A DNA stretch of 64,000 nucleotides from assembly GCA_027186245.1 (NCBI GenBank), contig CP114482.1, positions 13,349,209 to 13,413,208 on the forward strand, read 5' to 3'. The translations under genes were made by a program, and so were the position numbers. Below, one piece after another: positions 49,863 to 63,682 of this stretch. The DNA is from Coriaria nepalensis. Taxonomy: Eukaryota > Streptophyta > Magnoliopsida > Cucurbitales > Coriariaceae. Below the pieces are notes generated by a model that was given only the letters and a program-made list of their open reading frames with translations, was not told the DNA's origin and ran no database searches. The number at the start of each line of letters is the position of its first letter. Position 1 is the first letter of the stretch.

Positions 49863-50879
49863 GCACGTCGAACCAATTCTATTTTTGCACTTAAAACACG
49901 ACTATCGTGCATAACTTGCAAATGATCTATTAAAGGTAACTTTGCATTTTTTTAGCCTTAAAGTCGTATAATTGCGTCTCTTTCAGTCATTAAATCATTC
50001 TAAATCACTTCGAACAAACTTCACACTTTAAACATGACTTCCATGCATAACTTGCACTTGATCTATTGAAGGCAACAATGCAACTGTTTAGCCTTAAAAT
50101 CATGTCATTGAGTCTCTTCTCGTCGTTAAATCATTCTAAATTAAGTCGAACGAATTCTATTTTCTCCTTTGAAACGTGATTTTCTTACATAACTTGCAAT
50201 TCATCTATTGCAGACAACGATGCATGATTTTAGCCCGAAAAAGCATATCATTCAGTCTCTTCATATCATTAAATTATTTGAAAGCACGCCCAACGAGTTC
50301 TACTTTTGCATTTAAAACACGACTTTCGTGCATAACTTGGAAATGATCTATTGAAGGCAAATATGCATTTTTTTTAGCCTTAAAGTCGTATGATTGCGTC
50401 TCTTTCAGTCATTAAATCATTCTAAATCACTTCGAACGAAATTCGCATTTTAAACATGAATTTCGTGCATAACTTGCACTTGATCTATTGTAGGCAACAA
50501 TGCATTTTTTTAGCCTTAAAATCATGTCACTGAGTCTCTTGTAGTGATTAAGTCATTCTAAATAAATTCGAACGAATTCTATTTTTGCACGACAAACATG
50601 ATTTTCTTACATAACCTGCAAATCATCTTTTGCAGACAACGATGCATTATTTTAGCCTGAAAAAGCATATCATTTAGTCTTTTCATCTCATTATATTATT
50701 TGAAAGCACATCGAACCAATTCTATTTTTGCATTTAAAACACGACTTTCATGCATAACTTGCAAATGATCTATTGAAGGCAACTATGCATTTTTTTAGCC
50801 TTAAAGTCGTATAATTGCGTCTCTTTCAGTCATTAAATCATTCTAAATCACTTCGAACGAACTTCACACTTTAAACATG

Positions 50880-51390
50880 ACTTCCATGCATAACTTGCAC
50901 TTGATCTATTGAAGGCAACAATGCAATTGTTTAGCCTTAAAATCATGTCATTGAGTCTCTTGTAGTGATTAAGTCATTCTAAATAAATTCGAACGAATTA
51001 TATTTTCTCCTTTCAAACGTGATTTTCTTACATAACTTGCAATTCATCTATTGCAGACAACGATGCATTATTTTAGCCTGAAAAAGCATATCATTAAGTC
51101 TTTTCATATCATTAAATTATTTGAAAGCACGTCAAACCAATTCTATTTTTGCATTTAAAACACGACTTTCGTGCATAACTTGCAAATGATCTATTGAAGG
51201 CAACTATGCATTTTTTTAGCCTTAAAGTCGTATAATTGCGTCTCTTTCAGTCATTAAATCATTCTAAATCACTTCGAACAAACTTCACACTTTAAACATG
51301 ACTTCCATGCGTAACTTACAGTTGATCTATTGAAGGCAACAATGCAATTGTTTAGCCTTAAAATCATGTCATTGAGTCTCTTGTAGTGAT
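50880..51390 (+). repeat. Segment duplicated at 53,404-53,914 (shift 2,524 bp)
   Basis: Shared words are GAATTATATTTTCTCC (50,995 and 53,519), CATTAAGTCTTTTC, CGTCAAACCAATTC and CCATGCGTAACTTACAG. The following segment, at 51,400-51,640, instead matches 54,345-54,585 at a shift of 2,945 bp, so one unit was gained or lost between them. Confidence 0.72.
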
Positions 51391-52872
51391 TAAGTCATTC
51401 TAAATAAATTGGAACGAATTCTACTTTCGCCTTTTAAACATGATTTTCTTATATAACTTGCAAATAATCTATTGCGGACAACAGTGCATTATTTTAGCCT
51501 TAAACTGCATATCGTTCAGTCTTTCCATATCATTATATTATTTGAAAGCAGATCAAACCATTCTATTTTTGCATTAAAACATGACTTTCATGCATAACTT
51601 GCAAATGATCTATTGAAGGCAACTATGCATTTTTTTAGGCTTAAAGTCGTATGATTGCGTCTCTTTCAGTCATTAAATCATTCTAAATCACTTGGAACGA
51701 ACTTCACACTTTAAACATGACTTCCATGCATAACTTACACTTGATCTATTGAAGGCAACAATGCGTTTGTTTAGCCTTCAAATCATGTCATTGAGTCTCT
51801 TGTACTGATTAAGTCATTCTAAATAAATTCGAACGAATTATATTTTCTCCTTTCAAACGTGATTTTCTTACATAACTTGCAATTCATCTATTGCAGACAA
51901 CGATGCATTATTTTAGCCTGAAAAAGCATATCATTAAGTCTTTTCATATCATTAAATTATTTGAAAGCACGTCAAACCAATTCTATTTCTGCATTTAAAA
52001 CACGACTTTCGTGCATAACTTGCAAATGATCTATTGAAGGCAACTATGCATTTTTTTAGACTTAAAGTCGTATAATTGCGTCTCTTTCAGTCATTAAATC
52101 ATTCTAAATCACTTCGAACAAACTTCAAACTTTAAACATGACTTCCATGCATAACTTGCAGTTGATCTATTGTAGGCAACAATGCATTTGTTTAGCCTTA
52201 AAATCATGTCATTGAGTCTCTTGTAGTGATTAAGTCATTCTAAATAAATTCGAACGAATTCTATTTTCGCCCTTCAAACATGATTTTCTTACATAACTTG
52301 CAATTAATCTATTGCAGACAACGATGCATTATGTTTGCCTAAAAAAGCATATCATTCAGTCTTTTCATATCATTAAATTATTTGAAAGCACGTCGAACGA
52401 ATTCTATTTTTGCATTTAAAACACGACTTTCATGCATAACTTGCAAATGATCTATTGAAGGCAACTATGCATTTTTTTAGGCTTAAAGTCGTATGATTGC
52501 GTCTCTTTCAGTCATTAAATCATTCTAAATCACTTCGAACAAACTTCACACTTTAAACATGACTTCCATGCGTAACTTGCAGTTGATCTATTGAAGGCAA
52601 CAATGCAATTGTTTAGCCTTAAAATCATGTCATTGAGTCCCTTGTAGTGATGAAGTCATTCCAAATAAATTTGAACGAATTCTACTTTCTCCTTTCAAAC
52701 GTGATTTTCTTACATAACTTGCAATTCACCTATTGCAGACAACGATGCATTATTTTAGCCTGAAAAAGCATATCATTTAGTCTTTTCATATCATTAAATT
52801 ATTTGAAAGCACGTCGAACCAATTCTATTTTTGCATTTAAAACACGACTTTCATGCATAACTTGCAAATGAT

Positions 52873-53293
52873 CTATTGAAGGCAACTATGCATTTTTTTA
52901 GACTTAAAGTCGTATAATTGCGTCTCTTTTAGTCATTAAATCATTCTAAATCACTTCGAACGAAATTCGCATTTTAAACATGAATTTCGTGCATAACTTG
53001 CACTTGATCTATTGTAGGCTACAATGCATTTGTTTAGCCTGAAAATCATGTCATTGAGTCTCTTGTACTGATTAAATCATTCTAAATTAATTCGAACGAA
53101 TTCGATTTTCGCCCTTTAAACATAATTTTCTTACATAACTTGCAATTAATCTACTGCAGACAACGATGCATTATTTTAGCCTGAAAAAGCATATCATTCA
53201 GTCTTTTCATATCATTAAATTATCTGAAAGCACGTCGAACCAATTCTATTTTTGCATTTAAAACACGACTTTCATGGATAACTTGCAAATGAT
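52873..53293 (+). repeat. Representative class 2 HOR unit (421 bp)
   Basis: A' spans 52,873-53,008 (136 bp), B' 53,009-53,150 (142 bp) and C' 53,151-53,293 (143 bp). A' carries the 11-bp dyad GACTT-A-AAGTC, absent from class 1 A, where the first half reads GCCTTAAAGTC. B' keeps the central AATTCGAACGAATT dyad. C' has CGTCGAACC in place of CTTCGAACC, so the TTCGAA palindrome of class 1 C is lost. The unit shows that the trimer order is conserved between the two classes. Confidence 0.9.
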
Positions 53294-55179
53294 CTATTGC
53301 AGGCAACTATGCATTTTTTTAACCTTAAAGTCGTATAATTGCGTCTCTTTCAGTCATTAAATCATTCTAAATCACTTCGAACGAACTTCACACTTTAAAC
53401 ATGACTTCCATGCATAACTTGCACTTGATCTATTGAAGGCAACAATGCAATTGTTTAGCCTTAAAATCATGTCATTGAGTCTCTTGTAGTGATTAAGTCA
53501 TTCTAAATAAATTCGAACGAATTATATTTTCTCCTTTCAAACGTGATTTTCTTACATAACTTGCAATTCATCTATTGCAGACAACGATGCATTATTTTAG
53601 CCTGAAAAAGCATATCATTAAGTCTTTTCATATCATTAAATTATTTGAAAGCACGTCAAACCAATTCTATTTTTGCATTTAAAACACGACTTTCGTGCAT
53701 AACTTGCAAATGATCTATTGAAGGCAACTATGCATTTTTTTAGCCTTAAAGTCGTATAATTGCGTCTCTTTCAGTCATTAAATCATTCTAAATCACTTCG
53801 AACAAACTTCACACTTTAAACATGACTTCCATGCGTAACTTACAGTTGATCTATTGAAGGCAACAATGCAATTGTTTAGCCTTAAAATCATGTTATTGAG
53901 TCTCTTGTAGTGATTAAGTCATTCTAAATAAATTTGAACGAATTCTATTTTCTCCTTTCAAACGTGATTTTCTTACATAACTTGCAATTCACCTATTGCA
54001 GACAACGATGCATTATTTTAGCCTGAAAAAGCATATCATTTAGTTTTTTCATATCATTAAATTATTTGAAAGCACGTCGAACCAATTCTATTTTTGCATT
54101 TAAAACACGACTTTCGTGCATAACTTGCAAATGATCTATTGAAGGCAACTATGCATTTTTTTAGCCTTAAAGTCGTATAATTGCGTCTCTTTCAGTCATT
54201 AAATCATTCTAAATCACTTCGAACAAACTTCACACTTTAAACATGACTTCCATGCGTAACTTACAGTTGATCTATTGAAGGCAACAATGCAATTGTTTAG
54301 CCTTAAAATCATGTCATTGAGTCTCTTGTAGTGATTAAGTCATTCTAAATAAATTGGAACGAATTCTACTTTCGCCTTTTAAACATGATTTTCTTATATA
54401 ACTTGCAAATAATCTATTGCGGACAACAGTGCATTATTTTAGCCTTAAACTGCATATCGTTCAGTCTTTCCATATCATTATATTATTTGAAAGCAGATCA
54501 AACCATTCTATTTTTGCATTAAAACATGACTTTCATGCATAACTTGCAAATGATCTATTGAAGGCAACTATGCATTTTTTTAGACTTAAAGTCGTATAAT
54601 TGCGTCTCTTTCAGTCACTAAATCATTCTAAATCACTTCGAACGAAATTCGCATTTTAAACATGAATTTCGTGCCTAACTTGCACTTGATCTATTGTAGG
54701 CTACAATGCGTTTGTTTAGCCTTCAAATCATGTCATTGAGTCTCTTGTACTGATTAACTCATTCTAAATTAATTCGAACGAATTCGATTTTCGCCCTTCA
54801 AACATAATTTTCTTACATAACTTGCAATTAATCTATTGCAGACAACGATGCATTATTTTAGCCTGAAAAAGCATATCATTTAGTCTTTTCATATCATTAA
54901 ATTATCTGAAAGCACGTCGAACCAATTCTATTTTTGCATTTAAAATACGACTTTCTTGCATAACTTGCAAATGATCTATTGAAGGCAACTATGCATTTTT
55001 TTAGCCTTAAAGTCGTATAATTGCGTCTCTTTCAGTCATAAAATCATTCAAAATCACTTCGAACAAACTTCACACTTTAAACATGACTTCCATGCATAAC
55101 TTGCACTTGATTTATTGAAGGCAAGAATGCAATTGTTTAGCCTTAAAATCATGTCATTGAGTCTCTTGTACTGATTAAA

Positions 55180-57710
55180 TCATTCTAAATTAATTCGAAC
55201 GAATTCGATTTTCGCCCTTCAAACATGATTTTCTTACATAACTTGCAATTAATCTATTGCAGACAACGATGCATTATTTTAGCCTGAAAAAGCAAATCAT
55301 TCAGTCTTTTCATATCATTAAATTATTTGAAAGCACGTCGAACGAATTCTATTTTTGCATTTAAAACACGACTTTCATGCATAACTTGCAAATGATCTAT
55401 TGAAGGCAAATATGCATTTTTTTAGCCTTAAAGTCGTATAATTGCGTCTCTTTCAGTCATAAAATCATTCAAAATCACTTCGAACAAACTTCACACTTTA
55501 AACATGACTTCCATGCATAACTTGCACTTGATTTATTGAAGGCAAGAATGCAATTGTTTAGCCTTAAAATCATGTCATTGAGTCTCTTGTACTGAATAAA
55601 TCATTCTAAATTAATTCGAACGAATTCGATTTTCGCCCTTCAAACATGATTTTATTACATAACTTGCAATTAATCTATTGCAGACAACGATGCATTATTT
55701 TAGCCTGAAAAAGCATATCATTCAGTCTTTTCATATCATTAAATTATTTGAAAGCACGTCGAACGAATTCTATTTTTGCATTTAAAACACGACTTTCATG
55801 CATAACTTGCAAATGATCTATTGAAGGCAACTATGCATTTTTTTAGCCTTAAAGTCGTATAATTGCGTCGCTTTTAGTCATTAAATCATTCTAAATCACT
55901 TCGAACAAACTTCACACTTTAAACATGACTTCCATGCGTAACTTACAGTTGATCTATTGAAGGCAACAATGCAATTGTTTAGCCTTAAAATCATGTTATT
56001 CAGTCTCTTGTAGTGATTAAGTCATTCTAAATTAATCTGAACGAATTCGATTTTCGCCCTTCAAACATGATTTTCGTACATAACTTGCAATTAATCTATT
56101 GCAGACAACGATGCATTATTTTAGCCTGAAAAAGCATATCATTTAGTCTTTTCATATCATTGAATTATTCAAAAGCGCGTCTAACCAATTCTATTTTTGC
56201 ATTTAAAACACGACTTTCGTGCATAACTTGCAAATGATCTATTGAAGGCAACTATGCATTTTTTTAGACTTAAAGTCGTATAATTGCGTCTCTTTCAGTC
56301 ATTAAATAATTCTAAATCACTTCGAACGAAATTCGCATTTTAAACATGAATTTCGTGCATAACTTGCACTTGATCTATTGAAGGAAACAATGCATTTGTT
56401 TAGCCCTAAAATCATGTAATTGAGTCTCCTGTACTGATTCAATCATTCTAAATTAATTCGAACGAATTCGATTTTCGCCCTTCAAACATGATTTTCTTAC
56501 ATAACTTGCAATTAATCTATTGCAGACAACGATGCATTATTTTAGCCTGAAAAAGCATATCATTCAGTCTTTTCATATCATTAAATTATTTGAAAGCACG
56601 TCGAACGAATTCTATTTTTGCATTTAAAACACGACTTTCATGCATAACTTGCAAATGATCTATTGAAGGCAAATATGCATTTTTTTAGCCTTAAAGTCGT
56701 ATAATTGCGTCTCTTTCAGTCATAAAATCATTCAAAATCACTTCGAACAAACTTCACACTTTAAACATGACTTCCATGCATAACTTGCACTTGATTTATT
56801 GAAGGCAAGAATGCAATTGTTTAGCCTTAAAATCATGTCATTGAGTCTCTTGTACTGAATAAATCATTCTAAATTAATTCGAACGAATTCGATTTTCGCC
56901 CTTCAAACATGATTTTATTACATAACTTGCAATTAATCTATTGCAGACAACGATGCATTATTTTAGCCTGAAAAAGCATATCATTCAGTCTTTTCATATC
57001 ATTAAATTATTTGAAAGCACGTCGAACGAATTCTATTTTTGCATTTAAAACACGACTTTCATGCATAACTTGCAAATGATCTATTGAAGGCAACTATGCA
57101 TTTTTTTAGCCTTAAAGTCGTATAATTGCGTCGCTTTTAGTCATTAAATCATTCTAAATCACTTCGAACAAACTTCACACTTTAAACATGACTTCCATGC
57201 GTAACTTACAGTTGATCTATTGAAGGCAACAATGCAATTGTTTAGCCTTAAAATCATGTTATTCAGTCTCTTGTAGTGATTAAGTCATTCTAAATTAATC
57301 TGAACGAATTCGATTTTCGCCCTTCAAACATGATTTTCGTACATAACTTGCAATTAATCTATTGCAGACAACGATGCATTATTTTAGCCTGAAAAAGCAT
57401 ATCATTTAGTCTTTTCATATCATTGAATTATTCAAAAGCGCGTCTAACCAATTCTATTTTTGCATTTAAAACACGACTTTCGTGCATAACTTGCAAATGA
57501 TCTATTGAAGGCAACTATGCATTTTTTTAGACTTAAAGTCGTATAATTGCGTCTCTTTCAGTCATTAAATAATTCTAAATCACTTCGAACGAAATTCGCA
57601 TTTTAAACATGAATTTCGTGCATAACTTGCACTTGATCTATTGAAGGAAACAATGCATTTGTTTAGCCCTAAAATCATGTAATTGAGTCTCCTGTACTGA
57701 TTCAATCATT
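55180..57710 (+). repeat. Nested 1,263-bp (3-HOR) tandem duplication
   Basis: The block 55,180-56,442 repeats at 56,443-57,705 and partly beyond. ATAACTTGCAAATGATC with GGCAAATATGC is at 55,381 and 56,644, and TGAATTATTCAAAAGCGCG is at 56,161 and 57,424. The same nested pair is present in the second 5,050-bp copy (60,431 and 61,694), so it is older than the 5,050-bp event. Confidence 0.85.
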
Positions 57711-57903
57711 CTAAATTAATTCGAACGAATTCGATTTTCGCCCTTCAAACATGATTTTCTTACATAACTTGCAATTAATCTATTGCAGACAACGATGCAT
57801 TATTTTAGCCTGAAAAAGCATATCATTCAGTCTTTTCATATCATTAAATTATTTGAAAGCACGTCGAACGAATTCTATTTTTGCATTTAAAACACGACTT
57901 TCG

Positions 57904-60900
57904 TGCATAACTTGCAAATGATCTATTGAAGGCAACTATGCATTTTTTTAGACTTAAAGTCGTATAATTGCGTCTCTTTTAGTCATTAAATCATTCTAAA
58001 TCACTTCGAACGAAATTCGCATTTTAAACATGAATTTCGTGCATAACTTGCACTTGATCTATTGTAGGCTACAATGCATTTGTTTAGCCTGAAAATCATG
58101 TCATTGAGTCTCTTGTACTGATTAAATCATTCTAAATTAATTCGAACGAATTCGATTTTCGCCCTTTAAACATAATTTTCTTACATAACTTGCAATTAAT
58201 CTACTGCAGACAACGATGCATTATTTTAGCCTGAAAAAGCATATCATTCAGTCTTTTCATATCATTAAATTATCTGAAAGCACGTCGAACCAATTCTATT
58301 TTTGCATTTAAAACACGACTTTCATGGATAACTTGCAAATGATCTATTGCAGGCAACTATGCATTTTTTTAACCTTAAAGTCGTATAATTGCGTCTCTTT
58401 CAGTCATTAAATCATTCTAAATCACTTCGAACGAACTTCACACTTTAAACATGACTTCCATGCATAACTTGCACTTGATCTATTGAAGGCAACAATGCAA
58501 TTGTTTAGCCTTAAAATCATGTCATTGAGTCTCTTGTAGTGATTAAGTCATTCTAAATAAATTCGAACGAATTATATTTTCTCCTTTCAAACGTGATTTT
58601 CTTACATAACTTGCAATTCATCTATTGCAGACAACGATGCATTATTTTAGCCTGAAAAAGCATATCATTAAGTCTTTTCATATCATTAAATTATTTGAAC
58701 GCACGTCAAACCAATTCTATTTTTGCATTTAAAACACGACTTTCGTGCATAACTTGCAAATGATCTATTGAAGGCAACTATGCATTTTTTTAGCCTTAAA
58801 GTCGTATAATTGCGTCTCTTTCAGTCATTAAATCATTCTAAATCACTTCGAACAAACTTCACACTTTAAACATGACTTCCATGCGTAACTTACAGTTGAT
58901 CTATTGAAGGCAACAATGCAATTGTTTAGCCTTAAAATCATGTTATTGAGTCTCTTGTAGTGATTAAGTCATTCTAAATAAATTTGAACGAATTCTATTT
59001 TCTCCTTTCAAACGTGATTTTCTTACATAACTTGCAATTCACCTATTGCAGACAACGATGCATTATTTTAGCCTGAAAAAGCATATCATTTAGTTTTTTC
59101 ATATCATTAAATTATTTGAAAGCACGTCGAACCAATTCTATTTTTGCATTTAAAACACGACTTTCGTGCATAACTTGCAAATGATCTATTGAAGGCAACT
59201 ATGCATTTTTTTAGCCTTAAAGTCGTATAATTGCGTCTCTTTCAGTCATTAAATCATTCTAAATCACTTCGAACAAACTTCACACTTTAAACATGACTTC
59301 CATGCGTAACTTACAGTTGATCTATTGAAGGCAACAATGCAATTGTTTAGCCTTAAAATCATGTCATTGAGTCTCTTGTAGTGATTAAGTCATTCTAAAT
59401 AAATTGGAACGAATTCTACTTTCGCCTTTTAAACATGATTTTCTTATATAACTTGCAAATAATCTATTGCGGACAACAGTGCATTATTTTAGCCTTAAAC
59501 TGCATATCGTTCAGTCTTTCCATATCATTATATTATTTGAAAGCAGATCAAACCATTCTATTTTTGCATTAAAACATGACTTTCATGCATAACTTGCAAA
59601 TGATCTATTGAAGGCAACTATGCATTTTTTTAGACTTAAAGTCGTATAATTGCGTCTCTTTCAGTCACTAAATCATTCTAAATCACTTCGAACGAAATTC
59701 GCATTTTAAACATGAATTTCGTGCCTAACTTGCACTTGATCTATTGTAGGCTACAATGCGTTTGTTTAGCCTTCAAATCATGTCATTGAGTCTCTTGTAC
59801 TGATTAACTCATTCTAAATTAATTCGAACGAATTCGATTTTCGCGCTTCAAACATAATTTTCTTACATAACTTGCAATTAATCTATTGCAGACAACGATG
59901 CATTATTTTAGCCTGAAAAAGCATATCATTTAGTCTTTTCATATCATTAAATTATCTGAAAGCACGTCGAACCAATTCTATTTTTGCATTTAAAATACGA
60001 CTTTCTTGCATAACTTGCAAATGATCTATTGAAGGCAACTATGCATTTTTTTAGCCTTAAAGTCGTATAATTGCGTCTCTTTCAGTCATAAAATCATTCA
60101 AAATCACTTCGAACAAACTTCACACTTTAAACATGACTTCCATGCATAACTTGCACTTGATTTATTGAAGGCAAGAATGCAATTGTTTAGCCTTAAAATC
60201 ATGTCATTGAGTCTCTTGTACTGATTAAATCATTCTAAATTAATTCGAACGAATTCGATTTTCGCCCTTCAAACATGATTTTCTTACATAACTTGCAATT
60301 AATCTATTGCAGACAACGATGCATTATTTTAGCCTGAAAAAGCAAATCATTCAGTCTTTTCATATCATTAAATTATTTGAAAGCACGTCGAACGAATTCT
60401 ATTTTTGCATTTAAAACACGACTTTCATGCATAACTTGCAAATGATCTATTGAAGGCAAATATGCATTTTTTTAGCCTTAAAGTCGTATAATTGCGTCTC
60501 TTTCAGTCATAAAATCATTCAAAATCACTTCGAACAAACTTCACACTTTAAACATGACTTCCATGCATAACTTGCACTTGATTTATTGAAGGCAAGAATG
60601 CAATTGTTTAGCCTTAAAATCATGTCATTGAGTCTCTTGTACTGAATAAATCATTCTAAATTAATTCGAACGAATTCGATTTTCGCCCTTCAAACATGAT
60701 TTTATTACATAACTTGCAATTAATCTATTGCAGACAACGATGCATTATTTTAGCCTGAAAAAGCATATCATTCAGTCTTTTCATATCATTAAATTATTTG
60801 AAAGCACGTCGAACGAATTCTATTTTTGCATTTAAAACACGACTTTCATGCATAACTTGCAAATGATCTATTGAAGGCAACTATGCATTTTTTTAGCCTT

Positions 60901-62953
60901 AAAGTCGTATAATTGCGTCGCTTTTAGTCATTAAATCATTCTAAATCACTTCGAACAAACTTCACACTTTAAACATGACTTCCATGCGTAACTTACAGTT
61001 GATCTATTGAAGGCAACAATGCAATTGTTTAGCCTTAAAATCATGTTATTCAGTCTCTTGTAGTGATTAAGTCATTCTAAATTAATCTGAACGAATTCGA
61101 TTTTCGCCCTTCAAACATGATTTTCGTACATAACTTGCAATTAATCTATTGCAGACAACGATGCATTATTTTAGCCTGAAAAAGCATATCATTTAGTCTT
61201 TTCATATCATTGAATTATTCAAAAGCGCGTCTAACCAATTCTATTTTTGCATTTAAAACACGACTTTCGTGCATAACTTGCAAATGATCTATTGAAGGCA
61301 ACTATGCATTTTTTTAGACTTAAAGTCGTATAATTGCGTCTCTTTCAGTCATTAAATAATTCTAAATCACTTCGAACGAAATTCGCATTTTAAACATGAA
61401 TTTCGTGCATAACTTGCACTTGATCTATTGAAGGAAACAATGCATTTGTTTAGCCCTAAAATCATGTAATTGAGTCTCCTGTACTGATTCAATCATTCTA
61501 AATTAATTCGAACGAATTCGATTTTCGCCCTTCAAACATGATTTTCTTACATAACTTGCAATTAATCTATTGCAGACAACGATGCATTATTTTAGCCTGA
61601 AAAAGCATATCATTCAGTCTTTTCATATCATTAAATTATTTGAAAGCACGTCGAACGAATTCTATTTTTGCATTTAAAACACGACTTTCATGCATAACTT
61701 GCAAATGATCTATTGAAGGCAAATATGCATTTTTTTAGCCTTAAAGTCGTATAATTGCGTCTCTTTCAGTCATAAAATCATTCAAAATCACTTCGAACAA
61801 ACTTCACACTTTAAACATGACTTCCATGCATAACTTGCACTTGATTTATTGAAGGCAAGAATGCAATTGTTTAGCCTTAAAATCATGTCATTGAGTCTCT
61901 TGTACTGATTAAATCATTCTAAATTAATTCGAACGAATTCGATTTTCGCCCTTCAAACATGATTTTATTACATAACTTGCAATTAATCTATTGCAGACAA
62001 CGATGCATTATTTTAGCCTGAAAAAGCATATCATTCAGTCTTTTCATATCATTAAATTATTTGAAAGCACGTCGAACGAATTCTATTTTTGCATTTAAAA
62101 CACGACTTTCATGCATAACTTGCAAATGATCTATTGAAGGCAACTATGCATTTTTTTAGCCTTAAAGTCGTATAATTGCGTCGCTTTTAGTCATTAAATC
62201 ATTCTAAATCACTTCGAACAAACTTCACACTTTAAACATGACTTCCATGCGTAACTTACAGTTGATCTATTGAAGGCAACAATGCAATTGTTTAGCCTTA
62301 AAATCATGTTATTCAGTCTCTTGTAGTGATTAAGTCATTCTAAATTAATTCGAACGAATTCGATTTTCGCCCTTCAAACATGATTTTCTTACATAACTTG
62401 CAATTAATCTATTGCAGACAACGATGCATTATTTTAGCCTGAAAAAGCATATCATTTATTCTTTTCATATCATTAAATTATTTGAAAGCACGTCGAACCA
62501 ATTCTATTTTTGCATTTAAAACACGGCTTTCGTGCATAACTTGCAAATGATCTATTGAAGGCAACTATGCATTTTTTTAGACTTAAAGTCGTATAATCGC
62601 GTCTCTTTCAGTCATTAAATAATTCTAAATCACTTCGAACGAAATTCGCATTTTAAACATGAATTTCGTGCATAACTTGCACTTGATCTATTGAAGGAAA
62701 CAATGCATTTGTTTAGCCCTAAAATCATGTAATTGAGTCTCCTGTACTGATTCAATCATTCTAAATTAATTCGAACGAATTCGATTTTCGCCTTTCAAAC
62801 ATGATTTTCTTAGATAACTTGCAATTAATCTATTGCAGACAACGATGCATTATTTTAGCCTGAAAAAGCATATCATTCAGTCTTTTCATATCATTAAATT
62901 ATTTGAAAGCACGTCGAACGAATTCTATTTTTGCATTTAAAACACGGCTTTCA
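57904..62953 (+). repeat. 5,050-bp (12-HOR) tandem duplication, copy 2
   Basis: This copy directly abuts copy 1. Over 57,904-62,350 I found only three substitutions by eye: A to C at 58,700, C to G at 59,845, and GAATAAAT to GATTAAAT near 61,908. The last 600 bp are more different: TAATTCGAACG replaces TAATCTGAACG, and TTATTTGAAAGCACGTCG replaces TTATTCAAAAGCGCGTCT. This suggests conversion or a later local exchange at the copy-2 end. Confidence 0.9.
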
Positions 62954-63682
62954 TGCATAACTTGCAAATGATCTATTGAAGGCAACTATGCATTTTTTTA
63001 GCCTTAAAGTAGTATAATTGCGTCTCTTTCAGTCATAAAATCATTCAAAATCACTTCGAACAAACTTCACACTTTAAACATGACTTCCATGCATAACTTG
63101 CACTTGATTTATTGAAGGCAAGAATGCAATTGTTTAGCCTTAAAATCATGTCATTGAGTCTCTTGTACTGATTAAATCATTCTAAATTAATTCGAACGAA
63201 TTCGATTTTCGCCCTTCAAACATGATTTTCTTACATAACTTGCAATTAATCTATTGCAGACAACGATGCATTATTTTAGCCTGAAAAAGCATATCATTTA
63301 GTCTTTTCATATCATTAAATTATTTGAAAGCACGTCGAACCAATTCTATTTTTGCATTTAAAACACGACTTTCGTGCATAACTTGCAAATGATCTATTGA
63401 AGGCAACTATGCATTTTTTTAGACTTAAAGTCGTATAATCGCGTCTCTTTCAGTCATTAAATAATTCTAAATCACTTCGAACGAAATTCGCATTTTAAAC
63501 ATGAATTTCGTGCATAACTTGCACTTGATCTATTGAAGGAAACAATGCATTTGTTTAGCCCTAAAATCATGTAATTGAGTCTCCTGTACTGATTCAATCA
63601 TTCTAAATTAATTCGAACGAATTCGATTTTCGCCTTTCAAACATGATTTTCTTAGATAACTTGCAATTAATCTATTGCAGAC
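62460..63682 (+). repeat. Two-HOR duplication (shift 842 bp) at the distal edge
   Basis: GTATAATCGCGTCTC (62,590 and 63,432) and CTTAGATAACTTGC (62,809 and 63,651) are private variants shared at a shift of 842 bp. The second copy stops at about 63,682, where GCAGACATTAATGC replaces GCAGACAACGATGC. Confidence 0.8.

Larger units (their letters stand above)
52854..57903 (+). repeat. 5,050-bp (12-HOR) tandem duplication, copy 1
   Basis: This is the largest clean repeat in the window. Shift-5,050 matches were checked at AACCTTAAAGTCG (53,320 and 58,370), GGAACGAATTCTACTTTCGC (54,356 and 59,406), GCGTCGCTTTTAGTC (55,865 and 60,915) and TGAATTATTCAAAAGCGCG (56,161 and 61,211). The start is set by CATGCATAAC at 52,852 against CGTGCATAAC at 57,902. 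The segment holds 12 units averaging 420.8 bp and contains the 1,263-bp nested duplication. Confidence 0.92.

Noticed and set aside
52854..62953. Assembly artefact as the explanation for the 5,050-bp pair
   Set aside because: I cannot exclude it from sequence alone. However, the copies differ at several positions and their ends diverge, which argues against a simple duplicated contig overlap, so it is reported as real with a read-based check.
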